64,000 nucleotides of DNA, taken from positions 806,001 to 870,000 of the forward strand of contig BRON01000015.1 of NCBI GenBank assembly GCA_024345305.1. The letters are read 5' to 3'. Numbering within the stretch: the stretch's first letter is position 1; every line of letters begins with the position of its first letter. A program made the translations under genes and the position numbers. Below, in pieces: positions 36,744-47,000 of the stretch. This DNA comes from Mrakia gelida (lineage: Eukaryota > Basidiomycota > Tremellomycetes > Cystofilobasidiales > Mrakiaceae). Under the pieces are notes generated by a model. It was not told the DNA's origin. It made no database searches and saw nothing but the letters and a program-made list of their open reading frames with translations.

Positions 36744-39700
36744 CTACGAAACGAACAAAAGCGACACAGCCGTGAGGGCTGTACTGGAGAAGAACATGAA
36801 GACGTACTGAAAGAGTAAAAAGCTGTATGAGAACAGAGCCGAAGGGGGAGCGGTCAGCGACGCTCGAAAGGAAGAGCGAAAGAGAGGAGGAGCAGGAGGA
36901 CGGGGACGAACGCAGCGATGGTATCCGTCTTCCCTTCCGGAGCTACGAGATTCGTTACGACGAGCTCTGGAGAGAGGAGCGGAGAAAAGAGGGGAGGGTC
37001 AGGTTTCGAAGGTCGAGCTGAGCGAGAAGGGAAGCAAAAACGAGAGCGAACGAACGATTGACAGCTGCTGGAGATCCAGACTGCAAGGACGAAAAGAACG
37101 AGGAGGAAGCAGACCCGTCAGCTCGAGTCACGAGAGGGAAAAGGCGGAGACGTTGGGATGTACGAGGAGCATAGCGACGAAGGAGAGAACTGTGATCGAA
37201 TGCGATATCGAACAAAGGTCAGGACGCGCTCACGAGAAACGAGATGACGAGATGCAGACGAAACACGCACTCTTATCCTCCTTGGGATACAGCGAAGTCG
37301 AAGCCGACAGACCCTGAACGAAGGAAACTCCAATGATGGGTAAGATAACGAGTTTGGTCGCTGTTGTGGCCTGCGAAAGTTCGAAAACGGGAAAGTCAGC
37401 TCGAGGATGATTCGAGAGCGCTCGAGCTTGGTTTCAAGAGAGAGAGGGAGAGGGACGTGGACTCACGAGCATGGCTCCGATGGGAAGGGTTGACCAGGTT
37501 TTGGGTACTTTGAGTCGAGCGAAGCTTGCTCCGAGGAGGATGAGAGCTGAGTTTGGGGAGCGAACGAAGAGGGAGGATCAGCGGGGATGGAGACGAGGAG
37601 GGACGAGAGATGGATGAGAGGACGAGACAAACCTCCTGGGACGCAGATAGCTCCGATGAAGACAGCCGTCTACGATGGGAAGAAGGCAAGGGAAAGGTGA
37701 GACAAAGTCAGCGAGGCGCCGAGACGGCGAGCAGGTCGCGCAACTTCAGCCTCTCCTCGACTCGAACAAACGTACCTCCTGAATGAACGCCAGCGCTGGT
37801 CTCCCATCCGGAGCAAGCTTGATCTTCGTTCCCGTCCATCCATCCACGTTGGGAACGAAGAGAGCCTTGAGAGGAGGCACGAGAGCGATCACGATGGCGG
37901 CGACGAGGCTAACTGTGATGGGCGTGAAGACGGACTCTGCTGCTGTTTTCATCCCTCCGAGAATGGTGGTTGGTCCGCGAGGAGGCTCGGGGGTGGTGAC
38001 TGGAGGAGTGGATGATGGGGAGGAGACCTTGATGGGATCCTGAAGAGAGAGAGCGTCGGGGTTGGAGGAGTCGAGGGTGGACGGAGGAGGGAGTTGATGA
38101 GCGATTGTTGAGGGGATGGTCCCCGGTGTGGAGTTTGGAGGAGAGTGAGAAGATGACGAGGAGGAGGAGTGGAAGGTTGGGAGGAAGGAAGGCATGGTGT
38201 TGGAGGTGTTGGGCAGGACTGATTCGACCGTCGCTGCTGAGGTTTGACGCGTCAATCGATCCATCGCCGCGAGTTGCTGGTTCTCCTTCTGCTGTTGCTG
38301 ACCGAAGCTGACCCTCCTGGCCTTGGCGTCCTTCCTGGGAGCGAGATGATGTCCTCCTCCTACAGCTGTCGAGCTCGACTCGACCTTCGAGTCGTCCTTC
38401 CCACCCTCGAGCTTCTCCTCCCTCTTCGACGTTGGGATCCTCTCCAGCTCAGGCAGAGAAAAGCCACCTCCACCTCCATCCTCTCCCTCCACATCCTCAG
38501 AGGAAGAGTCCCTCCTCTTCCTACTCCCCTCCCGTCCGAACTTCGCGTCGAACCACCGTCTCCTCCGTCCCCATTTCGCAAGGAACCCTTCCCTCGGTCC
38601 CTCGGGCTCGAGATCGAGGAAATCCCAAGCGCAGATCTTGTAAACACCGGTGAAGAAGCTGAGGTTGTAGCAGAGGATGAAGACGGCGACGAACCCTGCG
38701 AAAAGGAAAGAACGGACGAGAAAGCGAAGTGAGCAAGGAGCAAATCGACGCGTCGTCGAAGCGAGAACGAGAATGGACTGACCGACTCCAAGCGTAGGAT
38801 CCGTGGCGGAGTCGAAGGGTTCTCCAGCGGCCACACTTTGGACGATGGCGGTGGGGAGATTTCCCCAGTTCGAGAGAGCTGGGAAAGAGAAGATGAGTAG
38901 ACGAGAGGTCAGCCCGTGTGACGACTGTTCGCGAAACGATTGGGCGAGACGACTGACACGACATAATCAGGATTCCCCATTGGAACTGAAGAGCAAAAAA
39001 GAGTCATCAGGCAGGTCACCTCGAGCAGAGCAACAGTACGAGGCGACGAGAGGGACGAACCTCCTTCGGCACCCAAAAGATCTCTCGAACGATCAGACCC
39101 ATCACGAGTCCCTGCGAGAATCAAAGCGAAGCAGGTCAGCGACGCGTTGAGATGCAGATTAGGGTGACAGGACTGACTGTGACTTCGTAAAACATGGCTG
39201 TCATGATCAAAGGACCTGGACAAGAGAAGACAGGTCAGCGATAGATCGAGAGCGACGAGGAGAAGAGGAGAACGAACCGATGTTGGCGATGTTCGACCTG
39301 TAGAGCAGCCAGAGGGTGCAAATTCGTTAGCAGACGTGAGAAGGTTGACAAACTGAAGCCGAGCAGCTACTGACGAGTTGAAAGAAGGGACGATAGAACT
39401 GTTCGAAGGCGGTCAAGCAAGATCAGCGTTCGTTGGGGTGCGTCGGTCGGAAGCGAGGGTCGAGGAGAAGACGAACCTGAAGATCAAACAGGGCAAAGCG
39501 AGGTTCTGGGGATAGAGAAACAGTTGGAGTAAGCATATATGGTTCGACAACGCGAGAAGAATCTGTAGCAAGGGCGAAGCGAAGGCAGGCAGAAGGAAGA
39601 GAAGGAGCGTAGAGCTCATTCAGCCCATGCGAGCTCAACGCTTCCTTCCTCTCCCTCCCCTCAGCCTTCCTCCCCTCTTCCAACCTCAATCTCAACTCCA

Positions 39701-39996
39701 GCAACCCGCTCTCCCCTCATTCCTTTCTCCTCCGACTGTTTCTTCCCTTTGAAACGGCCTACTCCCTGTCTCGCCTCGAAGAAGTCTTCACCCTCGGAGA
39801 AGCCCATCCATCCCTCCCTCCCCTCCTCTTTCTCCACTCTTTCTCAAAGACTCACCATCGTTACCTGACTAAACCCCCTACTCGCCGCGGGAGGGAACAA
39901 TCCCTTCTTGGTCAGCCAGAACCCTGCGACGACCGAAGCTGAGATCTTGAGCAGTGGGACTATCGACGTCCAAATGAGGGAGCCGGCGGTGGGCAT
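36744..39996 (-). CDS. Auxin-efflux-carrier family transporter
   Basis: Membrane transporter of the AEC/Mem_trans family (bile/arsenite/riboflavin-related superfamily), about 590 residues. The N-terminal half has five hydrophobic segments: SIVPLLKISASVVAGFWLTK, NLALPCLIFSSIVPS, IGPLIMTAMFYEVTGLVMGL, FQWGILIMSSLSNWGNLPTA and FVAVFILCYNLSFFTGVY. The motif NLALPCLIF and the SNWGNLP segment are typical of fungal members. A hydrophilic loop of about 250 residues follows, with acidic, Ser-rich and poly-Gln patches. The C-terminal half has TPITVSLVAAIVIALVPPLK, TAVFIGAICVPGGALILLGA, KLVILPIIGVSF, and a last segment ending YVFMFFSSTALTAVSLLFVS. About 13 small exons were followed, one of about 20 nt. 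The substrate is unknown; yeast homologues are poorly characterised. Membrane location (ER or plasma membrane) is inferred. Confidence 0.85.
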
Positions 39997-41254
39997 CGAG
40001 GGCGAACGTCGAACGGTTTGCCTTCGGTCTTTCCGAAGTCCTGACTCGGAGAGAGAGCGGGTGAAAGTGGCGGGGAAGGAAGAGGGTTGGGATGAGAGAG
40101 AGAAAGGGCAAGGGTGAGGGTTTGATAGGAAGGAGGGAGCGAGGTAGAGAACAGAGTCACTTTGGAGGGAACGAGGTTTGCGAGCTCGATCGGACCGATC
40201 AGAACGAATCGGCCGAAGGGCTGGCAGGGAGAGGAAGGATTTTCATGCGATGGGTTTGGGACGGGTGAGTGAGAGTCAAGTGTAGGGAAGGGAAGGAGTC
40301 AAAGAGGTTGAGCTCGAACTCGAAAAAAGAAAGCAAGAGCAAACCGAGGGGGGTTCCCCGAAGACGCGATTTCCTCGAAGGACGACGCGTCGTCTTCTGT
40401 TGATCTGCGGGGCTCGAGATGGAATGCTAGGCTGAGGTGAGAAGGGCGAGGCGAGGCAGGGGAAGCCCTGGGAAAGGAGAGAGACAGAGAGAGGGTTCCT
40501 CAAAGTCGTAGAACAGAGAGAGAGAAGAGAGCGTGTTCCGAATCGTTCGCTACTCGTTTCGCTTGATCTGGGTTCGTTCGTTTTGCCTCACCGACGTAAC
40601 TCGTCTGTCCTTCCTTCATCTTATTCGGGTTCTGCACATCGACTCTCGCTCAGACGTAATTCATGGACTTCTCGCTCCTCGAGGGACGGTGAAAGAGGAT
40701 AGAAATGACGAGCGACGCGTCGAGAAGACGACTTTCTCATCGGCTGGAGGCCTGGATAGAGCGTCGAAAGGGGAATTAGACATATCAGTCTACGTAGAAG
40801 TGTGGCCTGAGGCTGCACGGAGAAGCAGCGGAGGGAGAAGGATAGGAAGTCAGCGATTTGACACGCGTCGCGACGTAGAGAGAAGAGAAGGAGGAGGACC
40901 GAACCTGACTTCCAGAGGTACGAAGAAGAGATTCGTAGTGTACATGAGAGTGTAAAGAGCGCATTGGCGAGGATGAAAGGGATATCTTCGTGGAAAGAGG
41001 AGGGAAGTCAGCGAGGCGAAGAGACGACGCCGACGCAGACAACTCCGACACAAAATGAGTCGACTCACGCGCTCGAGATGGCGTCAAAGCGGCTCTAAAC
41101 TCAGCACAAAGGATGAGGGTATGAAGTCTGAGGTCAGAAGAGAAGTCTCGTCAGCTTGTACGCCTGCGAAATGGGCCATTCCTTGCGAAGAACGAGGACG
41201 CAATGAACTCGCCTTGAGCTCACGCACTCTCCTCCCTCGCTCCCACTCCCTCTC
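39997..41254. other. Intergenic region with possible minus-strand exons
   Basis: Lies between the transporter start and the stop of the 41255 gene. Three minus-strand segments look like spliced exons: 41094-41069, 40985-40905 and 40812 to about 40790. Each has a good acceptor and donor, and CTGAC precedes each acceptor. They join in phase with the end of the 41255 ORF (which ends ...GG followed by GTGAGAG), adding AALTPSRAHIPFILANAL and an end GHTST. This could be a C-terminal extension of that gene, 3' UTR introns, or a separate small gene. GACGCGTC sites lie near 40384 and 40715. Confidence 0.4.
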
Positions 41255-41689
41255 TCACCCACCCAAGGTATTTCCAGCAGACTGAAAGGGAACGAAAGCC
41301 TTCCCGCTCTCACTTCCACCTCCTGTTGATCCCTTCTTGCCTGCTCCTGCTCCACCAGCACCGGCACCAGCTCCACCTGATCCCCCTCCACCCTTCTTCG
41401 CTCTGCCCTTCTTGTCGACGGGAGATCCAGCTCGCTTCCCCTTCGCTGCTCCCTTTTTGAGATCACCTCTCTCCTCGAGAGCCTTCTTGAGATCACTCCT
41501 CGTCTCGTAGACTCCCTGGGTGATGACCCATCGTAACCACGAGGCTGGGACTTCGTCGAGCGTTCGCCCGTCGTGAGTACCGAAGTTGACTCGATAGATC
41601 CCGTCGTCTTCCGTCTGCTGCTCGTCCGTCGAAGTTCGGGTTTGAGTCTGAGTACGAGTACGAGTTTGAGTGAAGGTGCGAGAAGCCAT
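41255..41689 (-). CDS. DUF3820-like small protein (144 aa)
   Basis: A single open exon as called. The start MASRTFTQ is followed by an Arg/Thr/Gln repeat of about 15 residues, then an ordered block: IYRVNFGTHDGRTLDEVPAS, WLRWVITQGVYETRSDLKKA, LEERGDL. The pattern (FG-H-G-TLDEVP--WLRW, then a helix ending in KKAL) fits the DUF3820 family, small domains found alone or next to exonucleases. The tail is Lys/Gly/Ala-rich and disordered. The stop at 41255 overlaps a GTGAGAG splice-donor-like sequence, so the true C-terminus may lie further downstream (see 39997-41254). An in-frame upstream extension to 41962 uses atypical codons and is not accepted. Biochemical role unknown. Confidence 0.6.
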   Translation of the reverse strand: MASRTFTQTRTRTQTQTRTSTDEQQTEDDGIYRVNFGTHDGRTLDEVPASWLRWVITQGVYETRSDLKKALEERGDLKKGAAKGKRAGSPVDKKGRAKKGGGGSGGAGAGAGGAGAGKKGSTGGGSESGKAFVPFQSAGNTLGG

Positions 41690-42207
41690 TCGGGCGATGA
41701 AGGGAGGAAGCAGAACGGAAGGAAGGGGAGGGAGGCGAGATGATGGCCGTTTGGGCTCAAGTGGTGAGCTCGAGGCCTCCTTCCTCTTCCGCTCGATGGA
41801 CCCGGGAAAAACCTCTTCTTTTGCGTCAAAACTATTGTCGATCCAGAACCAAGCCTCTCCCGAGTCAGGATGACCTCCGAAAAAATGTATACGAAGCCGA
41901 ACGGGACCAGAGGAAAGCTCAGCTGCCGGGAACTCGAACGAGCTCAACTTTCGCTCCTTCACCTCTTCCTTCCCTTCAACGACCAGTGCACTCCTAGCTC
42001 TTTCTCAACAACGCACAAGACAGCGCACATCTCCATCTCCTCGGACTAACACGTCATCCCGTAAGTATTTAAAGTCTCGAACGCTGGCAGAGCACGAGAT
42101 CGACGGACAAGAATTCGTCGAGCTCACCTTTTCTTCCTTCCCTCTCTTTTGTCCCAGCTCTCCCCCCTTCCCTGAACATCCTCTCACTTCATCAACCCTT
42201 CCTCAAC
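41690..42207. promoter_or_regulatory. Divergent intergenic region, DUF3820-like / mitochondrial-type gene
   Basis: About 520 bp between two divergent start codons. It is CT-rich near 42130-42200, upstream of the plus-strand gene. No other gene was seen. Confidence 0.5.
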
Positions 42208-43025
42208 ATGTCCTTCTTTCCCTCGAGTCGCTGCACGCTGCGCGTTCTCGGATCAACGACTCGCTCAACGAGAGCCGCTTTGCTTCAGCAACCTCAGCGG
42301 TTCACCCTCCCTCCACTCCTCACTCGTTCGATCTCCCAGCATCCCACATCTTCCTCTGGCAATGCTTCGAAGCCAGAAGTATGTTCATCCTCTTTGTATG
42401 CATACATTCGCCCCAGAGTTTAGGCCCGTTCGCTGACCTCAGCCTCTCTCTGGTCTCGTTCCCTCCAAAGACCTCCGCGAGTCCCGTCGTCCCCTCGCCT
42501 CTCTCCTCCTCAGTACCACCCTCTCCTCTTCCAACGGCCGAGCGGATCACCTTCGACTTCCGGTTCTCGTCCTTCGAGACTCCCGAGGCCGTTGCTTCCG
42601 CCCTCGAAGCTCGACAGTCCATCCCCCCTTCCGAACTCGCCCTCCTCACCCAAGACGAACAGACCCAACTCAACTTCGCTTTCAAAATCCTCACCAGAGC
42701 GTCCAGGATGGATCCAGAAAGTCGAATAGCATACTTCGAGCGTGTAGACCTCGCTCATCGACCCTCAGACGACGTGAAGCAGGCTCGAAGGGCGAAGGCG
42801 AAGAAGCAGGTCGAGAACGGGAAGTGGGACCAGTCGGACGCGTTGACGGCGGAGGAGTGGGAGGAGGACATCAGGGTCAAGCGAGCGGAGAATTTGAAGA
42901 ACGGGGAGGAGACCAGGATGTGGATTAGGGACAAGGTGACGAAGCCGAGGAGAGAGAGGGAGGAGAGGTTGCAGGTGAGGAGGGAGATGAAGGAGGCTGA
43001 AGAGGCAGGGAAGGGGCCGAAGTAG
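42208..43025 (+). CDS. Putative mitochondrial protein of unknown function (241 aa)
   Basis: Two exons, 42208-42378 and 42471-43025 (726 nt in frame). The first 45 residues are Arg/Ser/Leu-rich without acidic residues (MSFFPSSRCTLRVLGSTTRS), typical of a mitochondrial presequence. The mature part has a central block ITFDFRFSSFETPEAVASAL, AFKILTRASRMDPESRIAYF, and a long charged C-terminal helix (DIRVKRAENLKNGEETRM to REMKEAEEAGKGPK). The composition is like small mitochondrial ribosomal or assembly proteins, but no family is recognised. The intron has CGCTGACC and a CCAAAG acceptor. Confidence 0.7.
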
Positions 43026-44097
43026 AGTGTTTAGACATCGTGCGGAACGAAAATGGGACTGGGTTTGTGATTCGAAAGGGCTGGTCTTGTGAGAAGATCC
43101 TGGACGTCGCTGATCGTCGCGAGGAAAGTCGTCCCCGGAAGCGTCGACTTAGTCGAGCTTATCAGACCTTCGCGGCTCGACTGTGCCAAGTTCAGTCCTT
43201 GTGGCGAGTACGGGCTTTCGTAAGATGAGTACAGATATCCTTCAGGGCTAATTGGTGTTGCTCGTCGTGGAGTTGAACCTCAGAGCTCGTCGGGGCGACG
43301 TCGCGTCGTTCTTTTCGTTTGACGCGATTTAGATCGCATTCAGCTCAGTTTCAAACATCATTGACCCTCTCGATCCGTCTCTTACAACAGTCTCACAAAC
43401 CGAAAGATCGCTCAGAATACCTGCTTGCCTGTGCTTCGAGAAGCAAAAGGGTTAATGCAGCAGCCGTCTGAAGTCGACAACGCGCGCCCTCTGGAGTGGT
43501 TATCTTCCATTCAGAAGAGATACCGTTCGAAGGAAAGGTATTCGACTGAAATGAAGTTACTCCAAGCTGACTCGAATCGATGAACCAACTGGACCCACCT
43601 CGCCGGATGTATCTCAATTGGTTCTTCGAAGAAAGCTCGAGCTCAATCCGCCTGGGTTAGATGAACTGGCTTGCTTGTGGTCAGAAAGAGGTTCCCTATA
43701 TAGGCTCACGAGATATTTTGGGCGCGCACGAGGGTAAATGAGGTGAGGTGGGGGGTGGTTTCGAGACGACGCGACGCGAAGAAGTTGTCTCGTTTCCCTT
43801 TTTCGGAACTTGATCTGCGTTCTTTTCCTTTTCGCAATCTTCCCAACCAAGTACGAGAGGATTTCCAAGCCCCAAGCCCAACGCTACCACCAAACCCTAA
43901 GCTGAACAACGCTCCATCACCGTCAAACATCCCAGCCAACTCTTCCTCCGCTCCGCTCAAGTCGTCCAGCTCGCTCTCTCTCTCTCTCTCGCTCTCTCTC
44001 AACTCTCTTTCTCTCTCCCAGCCCTGCAGCGAAGCCTCATCCACAAACACACATAGAAAAATACACCCACCCCAACGCTGAACCAAACCTAAAAAAT
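43026..44097. other. Convergent intergenic region with (CT)n tract
   Basis: About 1.07 kb between the mitochondrial-type gene (+) and NUP160 (-). It holds a CT dinucleotide tract at 43974-44000. On the minus strand a B-box-like GGTTCAACTCC lies near 43276, with a GAGCT upstream at about the spacing of the 6.7/14 kb repeats; the similarity elsewhere is poor. No gene is supported. Confidence 0.5.
43974..44000. repeat. (CT)n microsatellite
   Basis: CT dinucleotide run of about 27 nt interrupted once by a G, in the 3' flank of NUP160. Confidence 0.9.
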
Positions 44098-47000
44098 CTA
44101 CCGTCTCGCCAGCGCCTGCAACCCCCCAATCCTCTTCTCCACCACCCTCTCCAGCGTCGCGGCCAACCCTTTCGCCTTCTCGTTCTCCGAGGCTCTGACG
44201 ACCTTGAGGACGACGTCGAGGAGGTTGTATGGGAGGTAGGTGACTCCTGCTTGCTTGGGAGCGAGGACGTCTGTGGCTGGGGCCTGCGGAAAACAGAAGA
44301 AGAAGAGGGGGAAAAGGACGCGTGAGCGAGAGAAGAGACCCGAGAGGAGGGAGGGAGGGAGGGAGGGAGGGAGGAGGGAAGGTCGACGAACCTTTCGAAC
44401 GAGATCGAGAGAATGCTTGACTGCTTCCTCGAAGAGATCGTACTTGAGGCAAGCCTGCACGAGGTGTTCGGGGTCGTTGGTCTGCTCGAACGAAAACATA
44501 AACAAAGGAACGACCGAGTCGAGTCGCGTCAGTTTTCCATCGTCTCGTCTCCCCTTCCTCTCTCGCACCCTCACTCCACTCTCACTACCAAGACACGCAA
44601 AAAGACACAACAGCTACTCACAGCAAAGAACTCGACCAACCAAATCGGCAACGGCAGTCTCCTATCCGACTCCAACAGCTTCTCCAGCACCGCCGCTCGA
44701 TGCCGATAGAACGTCTCGGGTCCATCGTGTCGCTCGAGCATGATCTTGAGGTACTGAGTCGCTCGTCCTGCGATGGGTCCGTCGAGGGAGGAGACGATCG
44801 GGGAGCTGAGGAGCCAGTCGAGTTCGTCGTAGGATTCACTGGTGAGGGAGGAAAAGAAAAAGAAAAAGGGAGGGAGGAAAAGATCTCGGTCAGCGACAGA
44901 GAGCGAGGGAGGAGAGAAAGTTGGGCGAGAGAGGAGGAGAACAGGACTGACGGCATTCCCATACTCCTCGCCTGAGCAGCGGACTGAGCAGCATCAACAG
45001 CCTTGATAGCGAGTCGTTCAAAGATCCCGGTCATGTCGACTTGGAGTTGACGAGCGGTGAGGATCGCTTGGTCGAACATGCCTGCTTGGACGAAGAGGGC
45101 CACCGAGTCTTCGGCTGAGAGGACGTCTGTTGGATCACGCGCAAAAACAACCAAATAAAAGGGAGGGTGGTCAGTTCGGGGAAGGGGGGATAGACGAAAA
45201 AGAGGGAAAGGTCGACGAGGGAGGGCGGGGGACTCACTCGACTGGAACGAATCAGGGAACTTCTCCGCCAGCACGAGCGTCGAAAGAACCAAGTTGTAGT
45301 CCCTCCTGATATCCTCCAACTCGACGATCTCAACGTCCTTGGCTCTCGAGGCTTTCGAGAACTTCTCCTCGGGGATGTGGGACGTGAGTTTCCGACGCTT
45401 TCGAGTCTGAACGAAGGAAGACGCGAACGAAAGAAACGAGTCAGTTCGTTCGAATCTCCCTTTCTCTCGTTCGAGGACAAGGTTGAGAGTGTGAATGGGG
45501 ATAAGCATACCTTCGAGCTCCCATCCGAAGCGATAGGAACGGCCAACCAAGCGTGCTTCTTGTCGACCAGACTCAGCGCGTTGATCGCGAGGAGGTACGC
45601 CTTTGCTCGTCGAGGTCCAATGTCCGTGAACAGTCCGTTGACTTCTCCGAACCGTCGTCCTTGTTGGTACATCGCCGAGGCAGCTAAAAAACACACACAC
45701 CACCACCCAACAGAGAGAAACGAGAACGCAGGGTCAGTTTCTCCTTTCGAGTCGACTCGTTCTGCTCTTCCTCCCTCCCACCCGTCTTTTACCACCCACT
45801 CATCGCCTCATCGCCTTCGTCAACTCGACGACTCACCATTCCTGTAATCCCCTCTCCTCACATGCCACGCGTACAGCACCAACAGGTAGTTGGGGAGCGC
45901 CATCGGGTCCGAATGACGAGCCTTGAACGCGAGGGTTCGTTCGACCACGTCCTGGAAGCCGACGAAGGTGAACTGGGTGAGCCGATCGACTTCTCCGGCG
46001 TGGCATATGGCGGTGATGAGGTGGCTGATGGCGTCGTTGGTACTTTGGAAGTTGAACGAAGACGAAGAGAGCGAAGAAGGGGAGGTCAGCTGGGAGAGAG
46101 GGAGAACTCGAGACGAAGCGATATTTCGAACTCACGTCTCTCGATGAGGAGTGGTGGTCAAAATCATGTAGGCGTCCTCGTAGCGTCCAAGCGCAACCGT
46201 ACTTTTGAAGAGCCTCGACCAGAGATCCTTCGTCTTCGGTGGGGTCGTCGTCGCGTCGGCGGAGGAGGGGAATCCAGCAGCTTCAATGGCGAGGTTGCAG
46301 AACCGGACGATGGATGCGTGGATGGAGAGAGGCTCGTAGAAGAGGGAGACGTGTCGGTAGTAGTTGACGAGGTTGGTTGTGGGGGAAGAGGAGGAGGGAT
46401 GGAGATCGGTAGGAAGGACGGCGAGGAGGTTGAGGTTCGGGGAGGTCGAAGATGGGAAGGCTGTTGTTCGAGAAGAGGGAGAAGGAGAGACGAGGTTAGT
46501 AAAGGATTCGAGGGAACAAGGGGTGTGGTGAAAGCAAAGGCAGAGGTGCGAAGAGGGAAGGCAGGAAAGACGAGAAACTCACCCAAAGCAGCACCGATCC
46601 TCTCGAACTCTTCCTCACTCTCCTCGACCTTTCCCAAACCCAAAGCTGCTCTCGCCTGCACGTATCCCATCCCTTCCTCCTCAGGCCACCTCCCAGCAAA
46701 CTCGTACGCGAACTCCACGTGCCCTGCGACCAACAGCCTCTCCGCGAGAACGACATCCTGAGGTTGAGCCGCGACGAGGGATCCAGGGTTCGATAACGAC
46801 GTTGTCGATAGGAAAGCGGTGGCTGCTGAAGGAATAGAGGAGGATGGCGATCCAGAGGAGAGAAGGACGAGTGGGGAGTAGGAGGTGGCGAGGAGGGCTT
46901 GCAGGAGGGTTGGAGGAGGGAGGAGATGGGAGGAGGAAGAGGATCCCTCGATGGCCGTGGACATCTTGAGCGAGGAGTCGAACCGTTCGAGGAAGGAAGA

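Noticed and set aside
41690..41962. N-terminal extension of the DUF3820-like ORF
   Set aside because: In frame and open, but codon choice (many TTT, ATA, AAA) differs from genes here. It would place the start in the divergent promoter, and the ATG at 41689 directly precedes the recognisable protein.
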